A DNA stretch of 64,000 nucleotides from CAZNVB01 sp964576265 (GTDB lineage Bacteria > Acidobacteriota > Aminicenantia > Aminicenantales > UBA8522): the NCBI GenBank assembly GCA_964576265.1, contig CAZNVB010000270.1, positions 1-64,000 on the forward strand, read 5' to 3'. The notes beneath the pieces were generated by a model. The model was not told the DNA's origin. It worked only from the letters and a program-made list of their open reading frames with translations, and did not search any database. The position numbers were made by a program, and so were the translations under genes. This document shows, piece after piece, positions 8,777-17,057 of the stretch; within the stretch, counting starts at the first letter, position 1, and every line of letters begins with the position of its first letter.

Positions 8777-10270
8777 ATGACCAACTTTTTCTGGCCCATC
8801 GACGGCAGCATTATCGGGCTCTACCTCCTGGCGACCATGATTGCGGGCATCATGGTCCGCAAGTATGTCGGCAAGGTGGAGCATTTCCTGGTGGCCGGCC
8901 GGGAGATGAACGTCTATCTCGGGATCGCCTCGCTCGCCGCCACCGAGTTCGGTATCGTGACCTGCATGTACACAGCTCAAAACGGCTATCGCTACGGGTT
9001 TTCCGGCGCGACGCCGGGACTCCTCCAGGCCTTGGCCATGTTCCTTGTCGGAATGACCGGGTTCTGCATCAAGCCGCTCAGGGATTCCGGCGTGCTGACC
9101 ATCCCGGAGCTCTTCGAGAAAAAATTCGGCCCCAAGATCCGCTGGGCCGCCGGCGTCGTTATTGTACTCGGCGGGCTCCTTAACATGGGCGTATTCTTGC
9201 GTACGGGAGGCGAGTTCCTCGTCCAGGTCACGGGCTTGAACATCAAGTACCTCGAGATCACGATGACGGCGCTCCTGCTCATGGTCGCCATCTACACCAT
9301 CCTGGGCGGAATGCTGTCGGTTTTAGTGACCGACTTCCTCCAGTTCGTCGTCATGAGCCTGGGCCTGCTCACGGTGACCCTCCTCATCCTGGCCAAGGTC
9401 GGCCTGGGCACGATCATCCGGGCCGTCGAATCTCATTACGGAGCGGGTGGGTTCAATCCCTTCGTCAATCCCGAAATGGGCTGGCAGTTCGTCCTCTTCA
9501 ACGCCTTCCTCAACCTGGCCGCTGTCCTGACCTGGCAGACGACGATCGTTCGGGTCCTTTCAGCCAAGGACACGAAAACAGGCCTCAGGGTCTATAACGG
9601 GACGGCTTTCTTTTTCGTCTGCCGCTTCCTCATCCCGGGAATCTGGGGAATGGCCGCCCTGGCCACTTTAACCGCCGCCCAGATCGGACCGAACACTCTT
9701 CATGCCATGCCTATCCTGCTGCGCTCGGTCGTGCCGGCGGGGATGATGGGACTCCTCGTGGCGGCGATGCTGGCCGCCGACATGTCCACGGATTCGTCCT
9801 ACATGATCACCTGGGGAGGCGTCATCTACAACGACATCATGGCGCCTTTCCGCAAGACCCGGTGGTCGGAGAAAAAGGGGCTGCTCTGGAACCGGATGAT
9901 CATCGCTCTGATCGGAGTTTTCCTGCTGTTCTACGGTCTCTGGTATCCGCTCAAGGGCGACTTGTGGACCTATCTCGGGGTCACGGGAACGATCTACCTC
10001 TCGAGCATGTCGGTGCTCCTCATCGCCTGCAGCTACTGGAAGCGGGCCAACAGCTGGGGAGCCGCGGCGGCCATCATTTTCGGCGCCCTCATACCGGTGA
10101 GTTTCCTGGTCCTCGAGCAGATCCAGGCGACAGCCGGGTTGGCCAAGAAAATCGGCCCCTACTACTCCGGCATCGCCACCTATCTCATTGTCGGACTGGC
10201 CATGGTCATCGGCTCGCTTCTCAAGCCGAAGCCTGGCCGACTGGTGACCGAAGGAGGTTCCCGTGTTTAG
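8777..10270 (+). CDS. Sodium:solute symporter family transporter
   Basis: A 497-residue polytopic protein with about 13 hydrophobic helices, beginning at the membrane with FWPIDGSIIGLYLLATM and carrying the VGKVEHFLVAGREM loop and the AADMSTDSSYM segment typical of SSS/SLC5 proteins. It should import a sugar, acid or amino acid with sodium. It heads a three-gene unit: a tiny membrane protein starts at 10263, overlapping its last codons, and an amidohydrolase follows. GGAG lies nine bases before the ATG. A second SSS gene is at 33877-35448. Confidence 0.9.
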   Translation: MTNFFWPIDGSIIGLYLLATMIAGIMVRKYVGKVEHFLVAGREMNVYLGIASLAATEFGIVTCMYTAQNGYRYGFSGATPGLLQALAMFLVGMTGFCIKPLRDSGVLTIPELFEKKFGPKIRWAAGVVIVLGGLLNMGVFLRTGGEFLVQVTGLNIKYLEITMTALLLMVAIYTILGGMLSVLVTDFLQFVVMSLGLLTVTLLILAKVGLGTIIRAVESHYGAGGFNPFVNPEMGWQFVLFNAFLNLAAVLTWQTTIVRVLSAKDTKTGLRVYNGTAFFFVCRFLIPGIWGMAALATLTAAQIGPNTLHAMPILLRSVVPAGMMGLLVAAMLAADMSTDSSYMITWGGVIYNDIMAPFRKTRWSEKKGLLWNRMIIALIGVFLLFYGLWYPLKGDLWTYLGVTGTIYLSSMSVLLIACSYWKRANSWGAAAAIIFGALIPVSFLVLEQIQATAGLAKKIGPYYSGIATYLIVGLAMVIGSLLKPKPGRLVTEGGSRV

Positions 10271-10415
10271 CCACGCCTTCTGGATCGTGATCACGGCGGC
10301 AGTCATTCTATGGTATTCGACCATAACAGTTTACGTCGCCATCCGGGGGATCAAGGATATCAAAGGGATGCTTATCCGCCTGGGCAAGCAGAGGGACGCC
10401 AAAAAAACGGGATGA
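10263..10415 (+). CDS. Small membrane protein, symporter accessory type
   Basis: A 50-residue protein from a GTG start preceded by GAAGGAGG, overlapping the last eight bases of the symporter gene. One transmembrane helix (FWIVITAAVILWYSTITVYV) is followed by a short basic tail ending KKTG. Its stop overlaps the next start as ATGA, so it sits in a fully coupled three-gene unit. Small single-helix proteins encoded directly after SSS genes are known as symporter small accessory proteins. Assignment rests on position, size and topology. Confidence 0.7.
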   Translation: MFSHAFWIVITAAVILWYSTITVYVAIRGIKDIKGMLIRLGKQRDAKKTG

Positions 10416-11236
10416 CAAGCAGCGAAGATATCCGATCGCTCCCGGCGATCGACATTCACGGCCACATCGGCGCCTATAAAGGCTCGGCCCTCGAGCTCAT
10501 CGACCAGTTTTACTCGGGCGGCCCGGAGAAAGTCCTCGAGCGCGCCTCTTTGGCCAATATCGAGTTCACCTTCATCTCTCATCTCGGAGCGATTTTCACC
10601 CACTTCGGCGGGGATCCCTTGGCGGCAAACAAAGAATTGGCGAATGTTGTGCCGCGTTTTCCCGGACTCTTCTATTGGGCGGTCATCGAGCCGCGGCAGG
10701 AGGAAACCTTCGCCCAGGCTGAGGACCTGCTGAGGACGCCACGCTGCGTCGGCCTCAAGATCCATCCGGAGATGCACCGATACTTGATCAAAGAACACGG
10801 GGCGAAAATCTTCGCCTTCGCCGCAAGTCAGGGCGCCGTCGTTCTCACCCACAGCGGAGAGGATTTGAGTCTTCCGTCGGACTTTCTTCCCTTCGCCGAC
10901 GCCTTCCCCGAGGTCAAGCTCATCCTCGCTCATATCGGCTGGAGCCGCGACGGGGATATGACGCGCCAGGTCCGGGCTGTCAAGATGAGTAAACACGGCA
11001 ACATCTTTGCCGACACCTCGAGCTCGATGTCCGTCACCAGCAACTTGATCGAATGGGCGGTTGGAGAAATCGGGCCGGAGAGGATCCTGTTCGGCACGGA
11101 TACGCCCCTCTACTTCGCGCCCATGCAAAGGGCGCGGATCGATAGCGCCGAAATCAGCGACGAAGCAAAGATCATGATCCTGCGGCGGAACGCCGAGCGG
11201 CTTTTCGCCGCTAAACTCAAAACCGCCATGAAGTAA
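10412..11236 (+). CDS. Amidohydrolase-2 family protein with complete metal ligands
   Basis: A 274-residue TIM-barrel hydrolase with all expected ligands: DIHGH at strand 1, LTHSGED at strand 5, LAHIGWS at strand 6 and FGTDTP at strand 8. The start at 10412 is set by the ATGA overlap with the small membrane protein. An in-frame extension to 10310 would run through that gene. Being coupled to the symporter, it probably acts on the imported compound. It serves as an internal reference for the degenerate pair at 2136-3592. Confidence 0.8.
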   Translation: MTSSEDIRSLPAIDIHGHIGAYKGSALELIDQFYSGGPEKVLERASLANIEFTFISHLGAIFTHFGGDPLAANKELANVVPRFPGLFYWAVIEPRQEETFAQAEDLLRTPRCVGLKIHPEMHRYLIKEHGAKIFAFAASQGAVVLTHSGEDLSLPSDFLPFADAFPEVKLILAHIGWSRDGDMTRQVRAVKMSKHGNIFADTSSSMSVTSNLIEWAVGEIGPERILFGTDTPLYFAPMQRARIDSAEISDEAKIMILRRNAERLFAAKLKTAMK

Positions 11237-11251
11237 GCCTCGGAATCCGAG

Positions 11252-11270
11252 CCGGCGCTTTTGCCGCCGG
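11252..11270. terminator. Possible hairpin between convergent genes
   Basis: CCGGCG, a seven-base loop and CGCCGG form a six-bp GC stem in the short gap between the convergent amidohydrolase and sugar isomerase genes. No strong T-run follows on either strand, so termination activity is uncertain. Confidence 0.3.
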
Positions 11271-11311
11271 GTTCTTCAAAATGGAATCTCGCATCAGCTT
11301 CCGGCCGCGTT

Positions 11312-12166
11312 TCAGAGCCTGAGGATGGCATCCATGGCGCGCGAGGTATTCTCGATGAGAACCTCCGGCGAGTGCTTGTAGATGGGAATCATCTCCGCGG
11401 TAAGCGGACCGTGATAGCCGACCTCGCGGAGAGCCTTCATCACCTCGGGCCAATTGGCGTCCCCCGAGAGAAGGTCGACGAACCCATCCGCAGTGCCGAC
11501 CGAGCGGCGGAAATCTTTGAGGTGGACGCGCTTGATGCGCTTTCCGAGAATCCGGATCCACTGCTCCGGATAGCCGACCAGCATCGAATTCCCGACGTCG
11601 AAATAGGAGCCGACCCAGTCGGAGTTGAACTGATCGACGAAAGCCCGCATGGCAAAGGGGTCGACCAGGAACTTGTTCCAGACATTCTCGATCCCGATGG
11701 CCACTTTAGCAGCCTCGGCCTGGGAAAGGAGCAGGAAAACGGAATCGGTCGCCCTCTTATAGACCGTATCATAATTGACGACCGCAGCCGAGGGGTCGAA
11801 AAAGACATCCACCGCGCCGGGGATGAGGAGGACGGCGCCTGCTTCAAGCCAGGCGGCCGTTTCGATAAGCTTCCTGGCGATATCCAGGGCCTCGGCCCGG
11901 ACTCCGGGGTCATCAGAGGAAAGCGGTTTTCCCCAGAAGAGCCCCGTGGCCAGAGAGGAGATGCGAATTCCCGCGTCGGCCGCGGCTCTGACGATGCTCT
12001 TCGCCTCTTTTTCGGTTGTCGAAAGACAGAGTTCGCCGCCGCCGGAGAGAGCGAGCTCCACGGCCTCAAACCCGGCCTTTCTTGCCCGGACGAAAACCTC
12101 GGCCAGCGGCGCGCTTCCCTCAAGCCCGCCCGGAAAAGACCAGTAGCTGATGCTCTTCAAAAACAT
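11312..12166 (-). CDS. Sugar phosphate isomerase/epimerase (xylose-isomerase-like TIM barrel)
   Basis: A 284-residue TIM barrel of the AP-endonuclease-2/xylose-isomerase-like superfamily. Supporting segments are AVELALSG at strand 2, IGIENVWNKF with the metal-binding Glu, SYFDVGNSM, RVHLKDF and LTAEMIP, which supply the usual Glu/Asp/His metal ligands. The closest named type is the L-ribulose-5-phosphate or hexulose-phosphate 3-epimerase group, but relatives also act on inositol and keto-sugars. AGGAGG sits seven bases before the ATG. It is the last gene of the minus-strand unit and lies 96 bases after the Gfo/Idh gene. Confidence 0.8.
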   Translation of the reverse strand: MFLKSISYWSFPGGLEGSAPLAEVFVRARKAGFEAVELALSGGGELCLSTTEKEAKSIVRAAADAGIRISSLATGLFWGKPLSSDDPGVRAEALDIARKLIETAAWLEAGAVLLIPGAVDVFFDPSAAVVNYDTVYKRATDSVFLLLSQAEAAKVAIGIENVWNKFLVDPFAMRAFVDQFNSDWVGSYFDVGNSMLVGYPEQWIRILGKRIKRVHLKDFRRSVGTADGFVDLLSGDANWPEVMKALREVGYHGPLTAEMIPIYKHSPEVLIENTSRAMDAILRL

Positions 12167-12262
12167 CTCTTACCTCCTGACTTCGACGAAGCGTTTTTTG
12201 CTTCCCATTTTTCTCATCGCCCCTGCATCTAATAGAAGAGATGATTTCGAGGCGAAGAACGA

Positions 12263-13291
12263 TTATTTAAATTTTACGGTTTTCCCCGTCTGGACCGATT
12301 CCCTGACAGCCAGGCTGAAACGAACGGCTTCCCGGGCGTCCTCCGGGGTGACGACCTCGGGGGCTTTGCCGGCCTCGAGACAGTCAAGGAAATACTTGAT
12401 CTCGTTGTAGTATCCGCCGAGCGAGGCGATATTTCCCTGGGGCTCGGTAGAGATGCCGATTTTTGGAGCGGGAAGCGGCGGAGCGAACGTCTCCCCTTCC
12501 ATCGGATAGACGACGAGCGACGGCGAGGCTCCGCTGTCGAAGCGGATGGTCGCTTTTTCGCAGGCGACGAGAAGAGACATATTGAAGGGAAACCCCGGGG
12601 CGAGAACCAGAGATCCTTCGGCAAAGCTCCTGGCTCCGGAAGGATGTCCCCAGGCGAGCGTCAGAATCGAATCGACGCCGCCCTGGGGTCCGGGAGTACC
12701 GCAGGCCTGGATGTTCTTCGGCGGTCCGACGAGCCAGGCGATATAATCGAGATCGTGGATATGAAGGTCAAGGACCGCTCCCCCGCTTTTCACCGGGTCG
12801 AGGAGCCATCCTTTCCAGGACCAGGTGGGCGGCGGACTCAGCCGACGGGCACTCAGCCATTCCACCCGGCCGAATTTCCCTGAATCCACGAGGTCTTTGA
12901 TCGCCCGGTACTCGGGCCAGAAACGGATGACGTGGGCGACCATCATCTTGACCCCGGCCTGGCGCATGGCTTTGATCATCCGGTCGCAGGATTCCAACGT
13001 CAGCGACATGGGTTTTTCGCACAGGATATGCTTCCCCGCCTCGGCCGCGGCGATGACCATTTCCTCGTGAAGATCGGTGGAGACACAAATGTCGACCATG
13101 TCGATGTCGGCCGAAACAAGCATCTCCGCCAGACTTCCGTACGCAGGGCAGCGGAGTTTCTCTTCGGCCTCCCTGCGCCTCTCCGGCTCGACATCCGCCA
13201 GGGCAACAATCCTGGCCTGGCCGGTGGCCTGATGACATTGGGCGTGCATATGCCCCATAAAACCATAACCGACCAATCCGACGTTGATCAT
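12263..13291 (-). CDS. Gfo/Idh/MocA family oxidoreductase
   Basis: A 342-residue NAD(P)-dependent oxidoreductase. Residues 3-13 form a Rossmann start (VGLVGYGFMG) and the catalytic-lysine motif ILCEKPMS lies near residue 95. LHIHDLDYIAWL later in the chain matches the C-terminal domain, where the conserved Asp/His act. These enzymes oxidise or epimerise sugars, cyclitols and their derivatives. AAGGAG precedes the ATG. Neighbouring sugar isomerase and URO-D-like genes on the same strand support a carbohydrate catabolic role. Confidence 0.85.
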   Translation of the reverse strand: MINVGLVGYGFMGHMHAQCHQATGQARIVALADVEPERRREAEEKLRCPAYGSLAEMLVSADIDMVDICVSTDLHEEMVIAAAEAGKHILCEKPMSLTLESCDRMIKAMRQAGVKMMVAHVIRFWPEYRAIKDLVDSGKFGRVEWLSARRLSPPPTWSWKGWLLDPVKSGGAVLDLHIHDLDYIAWLVGPPKNIQACGTPGPQGGVDSILTLAWGHPSGARSFAEGSLVLAPGFPFNMSLLVACEKATIRFDSGASPSLVVYPMEGETFAPPLPAPKIGISTEPQGNIASLGGYYNEIKYFLDCLEAGKAPEVVTPEDAREAVRFSLAVRESVQTGKTVKFK

Positions 13292-13420
13292 TCATGGACT
13301 CCTTTCTCGATCAGGTTCGTCGATCGTCTCTTCGTTTTGTCATGTTCGCCGGTCAAGAAAAATGCCATCCCCTTGTCGCGCGGCGATTGATAAAAGCTAT
13401 TTCATCCATAGAATTCGGGA

Positions 13421-14224
13421 CTATCGGGAAAAAATGAGCCGGCCGTAATGTTCAGGCGAATGATTGCCCTTCGGCTCGGGCAGGAAAAAGAGGTTGCGCC
13501 GCGGCGGAACCGTCTTGCCGTCGATGCGGTAGAGGTTGAACCTCCAGACTGTTCCCTCCTTTGGCTTCTCCTTCATCCCGAGGTAACGAAAAGTCGAAAA
13601 CGGGATACTCATCTCGATCACCCACCAGCAATCCTCATCCGTTTCCAGGTTGATCGTTCCCTCGTGCTGGCGCCCGATCTGGAGTCCGGGTGGCGACCAG
13701 AGGTAATGGCCGGGTTTTGGAGTATAGCGGGAGGAGATCGTCAGGGGTATTTTCTCGACTTCGGGATCGGGCGCGGCGAGATGAATCTCGGAGAGAAACG
13801 TTCCCAGGGCGTTAATTTCGATATTCGTGTAGATCTGGGGCGAGTCGGCGAACGGCGAGAGAAAGGCCTCGACGCAATCGTCATTGAACACGTCCTCATA
13901 GCGCTTGGTCCTCGTGGCGACGATATTCTTGTCGGTTGTCCTGAAAACAATGTAGAGATTCTCATCATCCCAGAGCATCTTCGCTTCCGTGGCCTCTCCC
14001 TGTTCGGGCTCATGGGTCGGATAGACGAGGAACGGCCCGACGGGCCCGACCCTGGACCAGTCCGGTTCGTCGATATTCCCATCGACCCAGATTTTGCCCC
14101 TGGCCCGATGCACGGTGACCGATCGAAGCTCGGACTCCTGGGTCTCGGGAATGACCTGCAGAACTGTCAAAAAGAAAAAAACTAACCCGATGAAGAATGA
14201 AATCCCGCCCTTCGTCTTGTTCAT
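13421..14224 (-). CDS. Secreted CBM9-like carbohydrate-binding protein
   Basis: A 267-residue protein with a signal peptide (hydrophobic GISFFIGLVFFFLTVL) and a CBM9-like fold: GKIWVDGNIDEPDW, MLWDDENLYI, VFNDDCVEAFLSP and a closing HSPEHYGRLIFS. Such domains bind glycans or, as stand-alone proteins, serve unknown outer-surface roles. The start is at 14224, after GAGGAGGG; an upstream in-frame extension lacks a ribosome site and would bury the signal peptide. It lies between URO-D-like and Gfo/Idh genes. Confidence 0.75.
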   Translation of the reverse strand: MNKTKGGISFFIGLVFFFLTVLQVIPETQESELRSVTVHRARGKIWVDGNIDEPDWSRVGPVGPFLVYPTHEPEQGEATEAKMLWDDENLYIVFRTTDKNIVATRTKRYEDVFNDDCVEAFLSPFADSPQIYTNIEINALGTFLSEIHLAAPDPEVEKIPLTISSRYTPKPGHYLWSPPGLQIGRQHEGTINLETDEDCWWVIEMSIPFSTFRYLGMKEKPKEGTVWRFNLYRIDGKTVPPRRNLFFLPEPKGNHSPEHYGRLIFSR

Positions 14225-14312
14225 CAATCCCTCCTCTTCTGGATGAGACGATCTCGATCCGTTCGCTCTCCCGCCATGACCTGAAAACACCGTTTCTCGC
14301 CGGTCAGGATCA

Positions 14313-15359
14313 TCAGCTACGGGCGCCGGGGACGGAACAAAAATTCTTCGCCGTCCGGATCATGGCCCGCATATTCTCTTCAGGAACCTCGCGAGGATTC
14401 ATCTCGCCGGTATTGAATAGGTAGCCGCCGCCCGGGCTGGCGGCTCTCATGATCCGCTCCGCCTCGGCCGCCACTTCGGCCGGCGTCCCGTTCATCAAAA
14501 CTTTGATCGGGTCGAGATTCCCCGACAGACAGACCTTGCCCCTCAAGACGTCTTTCGCTCTGGCAATATCGATCCCCGGCCCGACGTTGATGCAGCTTGC
14601 GCCGCACTGGGCCGCGACCTCGAGATGGGAAACGGCTTCTTCGCTGTTGTGAAGGAACGTCAGTCCGCCGGCTTTGTTGTAGGCCTCAATCACCCGAGCA
14701 CAGGGCTCAAAAGCGAAGCGCTTGTAGTGCTCGGCGGAGATAAGGTTGCTCATGGCGTTGCAATCACCGAGCCAGAGAGCGTGGGCGCCGGCTTCGAACT
14801 GGGCCAGCCCCCAGTCGATCTGGACCTGGACGAAGAAATCACAGGCCGCCTTGAGCAAGCCGGGATCGGTATGAATGAGCATCAGGGCCTCGGTCAGGCC
14901 GAAAAGGAGACAGACGGAAGAGAACGGCGCCGCGTTCCCGCCGCAGACGCAGGCCCGATCGCCGAAATGCCTGCGGATCAGCCGGAGCGCCTTGAGCTTT
15001 TCGGGCATCCGGCCGTCCTTCAAAGGATCCGGCACCCTCAGCTTATGGAGGGTTTCCCTGGTCGGCGGAAGGTAATCCTTCGTCGCCCGGAGGATATTTC
15101 CCTGGCCGTAGCATCCGACTCCGAGGGGCTCGAACTCGAAACAGTCGTCCACCTGGAGCCAGACCCAGTCATAATCAAAGGCCTCGGTCGCCGCGATCCA
15201 GACCTCGGCCATCTTGTCCCCGTCCTGGCAGACATCCTCGTAAGCGTATTTCCCGTGCCATTTGACGTCGAACTCCTCGCTCAGGGCAAAAACGGGAATC
15301 CTCTTCGGCATTCCCAGCCGAACGCAGGTTTGGATGTCATCCATGACGCCGTCATACAT
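14313..15359 (-). CDS. Uroporphyrinogen decarboxylase-like (URO-D family) protein
   Basis: A 348-residue URO-D superfamily protein, cytosolic. In bacteria outside haem synthesis this fold serves cobalamin-dependent methyltransferases (MtaA/CmuA types) and uncharacterised catabolic proteins. Matching segments are LTFLHNSEEAVSHL with the late-strand His, INVGPGIDI and the glycine-rich ASPGGGYLFNTGE near the C-terminus. It shows no haem-pathway neighbours; its context is sugar catabolism. The ribosome site GGAGG lies just before the ATG. It is the first gene of the minus unit 11312-15359. Confidence 0.75.
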   Translation of the reverse strand: MYDGVMDDIQTCVRLGMPKRIPVFALSEEFDVKWHGKYAYEDVCQDGDKMAEVWIAATEAFDYDWVWLQVDDCFEFEPLGVGCYGQGNILRATKDYLPPTRETLHKLRVPDPLKDGRMPEKLKALRLIRRHFGDRACVCGGNAAPFSSVCLLFGLTEALMLIHTDPGLLKAACDFFVQVQIDWGLAQFEAGAHALWLGDCNAMSNLISAEHYKRFAFEPCARVIEAYNKAGGLTFLHNSEEAVSHLEVAAQCGASCINVGPGIDIARAKDVLRGKVCLSGNLDPIKVLMNGTPAEVAAEAERIMRAASPGGGYLFNTGEMNPREVPEENMRAMIRTAKNFCSVPGARS

Positions 15360-15857
15360 CCCTCCGCCTCCTCATCAGGGACTGCTCTGAACACAAGGGC
15401 TGCGCAAGACCGATTCTTGTCTTCTTATCATATTCAATAGGATCGCTCGCACTCCGTCCGCTCTTCTTATCCAGGAAAGGGCGCGACAATTTCTCGGTCG
15501 ATAGAAAAGCCGGCTTTAAAAGGGTAGTCGGCCGAAAAGAAAATGTCAATTCCAGGAGATTTTTTTGCTCCCGCGCGCCCCTGATTCAGAAACGAGAAAG
15601 GGGCTCCAATCGCCGACAGGCGCTGCGACCCGGGAGGGCATGAGGAAAATGGCCGCCCCGATGACCTGATTGGCCCCGATTGCCGTCTAGTCGAAGCACC
15701 GAGGGCTCGGCTGAGGCTCGGTTCAAAGGCTTCCCTCTTCTGGAAACGCACAGACGGATTATATCAAAATTCGGGGGCCGCATCGGCAAGCGGCTCTCTT
15801 CCGAATATTCGGATAATTGAAATTGCTTGCGATTTTCGCTCCGGATATAATAGTCGT
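15360..15857. other. Intergenic region between divergent genes, no gene supported
   Basis: About 500 bases. A minus-strand TTGACA at 15544-15549 with TACCCT 17 bases downstream (15521-15526) could drive the URO-D unit, although the -10 match is poor. At the right edge is the plus-strand promoter of the 15858 gene. A 94-codon minus-strand reading frame exists but has no ribosome site or recognisable family. Confidence 0.4.
15823..15851 (+). promoter_or_regulatory. Promoter placed for leaderless transcription of the 15858 gene
   Basis: TTGCTT at 15823-15828, a 17-base spacer and a perfect TATAAT at 15846-15851. The start codon follows six bases later, so the transcript should begin at or next to the ATG. 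Confidence 0.65.
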
Positions 15858-16139
15858 ATGGTTGACTTTCCGGTTAGTGAAGGGGACGCTGGGAAATCCG
15901 ATACCCCCCAGAAAATCAGGGACCTTCAATTTGACCTGCTGAGAAAGGCCGGAATTGCCGGCCGCCTCAAGTTGACGCTTTTGCTGTCGGAGGCTGCGAT
16001 CAGCTTTTCACGCCAGGGTTTGAAAAGAAGGCATCCCGGGCTCGCTCCCAATGAGCTGGATCTTCTTTTCGTCGATTACTGCTATGGAGCCTCACTGGCA
16101 AAAATGTGCCGAATCCTCCGCCAAGAGAAACGCCGGTGA
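15858..16139 (+). CDS. Conserved-looking small protein paired with a nucleotidyltransferase
   Basis: A 93-residue mostly helical protein with charged segments (QKIRDLQFDLLRKAG, KMCRILRQEKRR) and no recognised family. There is no Shine-Dalgarno site; the TATAAT box lies six bases upstream of the ATG. Its TGA overlaps the GTG start of the downstream nucleotidyltransferase. The arrangement resembles two-gene toxin-antitoxin or nucleotidyltransferase accessory pairs, but an antitoxin role is only inferred from context. Confidence 0.6.
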   Translation: MVDFPVSEGDAGKSDTPQKIRDLQFDLLRKAGIAGRLKLTLLLSEAAISFSRQGLKRRHPGLAPNELDLLFVDYCYGASLAKMCRILRQEKRR

Positions 16140-16723
16140 GTCCTTCCAGCCTTCGAACCGCCTTGAGTTCTGTCATCAAGGCCCTGGAACACTTGAAAAT
16201 CCCCTACTTCCTGGGCGGCTCCATGGCCAGCTCGGCTATGGGACTTCCTCGGACGACTCTTGATATCGACATCATAGCCGATGTCCAGCCTTTTCAAGCC
16301 GACCGACTGGCCGACACCCTCCAAGCGGCCTTTTATATCGACCGTGACCAGATTGCAGCGGCCATAAAACGCCGCTCCTCTTTTAATATCATCCATTCCG
16401 AAACAGCACTAAAGGTGGATGTCTTCATTCCCCAAGACCGGGATTATGACAGGGCGGCGATGGCCAGGCGACGGCGAGAAGTTTTATCCGAAGAAGAAAT
16501 CACCTTCTCATGTTATCTGGCCTCTCCCGAAGACATCATCCTGAGCAAACTCGAGTGGTACAAGAACGGCGGTCTTGTCTCCGGCCGCCAATGGCAGGAC
16601 GTGCAGGGTGTCATGAAAGTGCAGGGACAAAAACTGGATCAAGCCTATATGAAGAAATGGGCCCTGAAACTTAGCGTCTCCGAGCTATTAGACAGGGCCT
16701 TGCGGGAGGCGGGCATCGCTTAG
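16136..16723 (+). CDS. Nucleotidyltransferase (AbiEii/MNT-like fold)
   Basis: A 195-residue protein with the minimal nucleotidyltransferase signature: GGSMASSAMGLPRTTLDIDI (Gly-Gly, Arg-Thr and the Asp-x-Asp pair), then VDVFIP with the third acidic position. The later ASPEDIILSKLEWYK is typical of the AbiEii-like DUF families. The start is GTG at 16136 inside a GTGA overlap with the upstream gene. An alternative GTG at 16106 lies inside that gene and is less likely. Function may be tRNA or protein nucleotidylation or toxin activity; this is not determined. Confidence 0.75.
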   Translation: MSPSSLRTALSSVIKALEHLKIPYFLGGSMASSAMGLPRTTLDIDIIADVQPFQADRLADTLQAAFYIDRDQIAAAIKRRSSFNIIHSETALKVDVFIPQDRDYDRAAMARRRREVLSEEEITFSCYLASPEDIILSKLEWYKNGGLVSGRQWQDVQGVMKVQGQKLDQAYMKKWALKLSVSELLDRALREAGIA

Positions 16724-17057
16724 GGCCGACTTTTTTTCATTCCTGCTTGATGACAAGGAGAGAAAAACCGTCGAGAACGATGCCGAATTTCCCCGCCAGG
16801 ACCGGAGACATCGCTTTGTCCGGCCTCGAGATCGTTGTGGACGAGAAAAAGATCGCTAATCCGGGCTAAAGCCAGGAATTATGTTTTAGAATTATGTTTT
16901 CAGCTCGGCTGACTGTCGAGCTTGGCCGTCACTTTCCCATCCAACATCCAGGCGAGACAGTAATAGAAGACTCGAGCCGTGCCAAGGACAAAAAGAAGCT
17001 GTTCCCGCCTGTCAAAAAGCTGCCGAGACGCTCGAAATCGCCCGAAATCAAAGAGAT
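16724..17057. other. Intergenic region with possible gene remnants
   Basis: The gap between convergent genes. On the minus strand, an open stretch ending near 16738 reads coding-like, with LAGKFGIVLDGFSLLVIKQE followed by a stop, like the tail of an exported hydrolase. No start codon or upstream domain connects to it. It may be a decayed 3' end; nothing else is recognised. Confidence 0.25.

Noticed and set aside
14313..15359. HemE of haem synthesis
   Set aside because: Divergent URO-D relative among sugar catabolism genes; no other haem genes nearby. The same applies to 30300-31421.
15467..15751. 94-codon minus-strand gene
   Set aside because: No ribosome site, no recognisable family and a possible promoter overlaps it.
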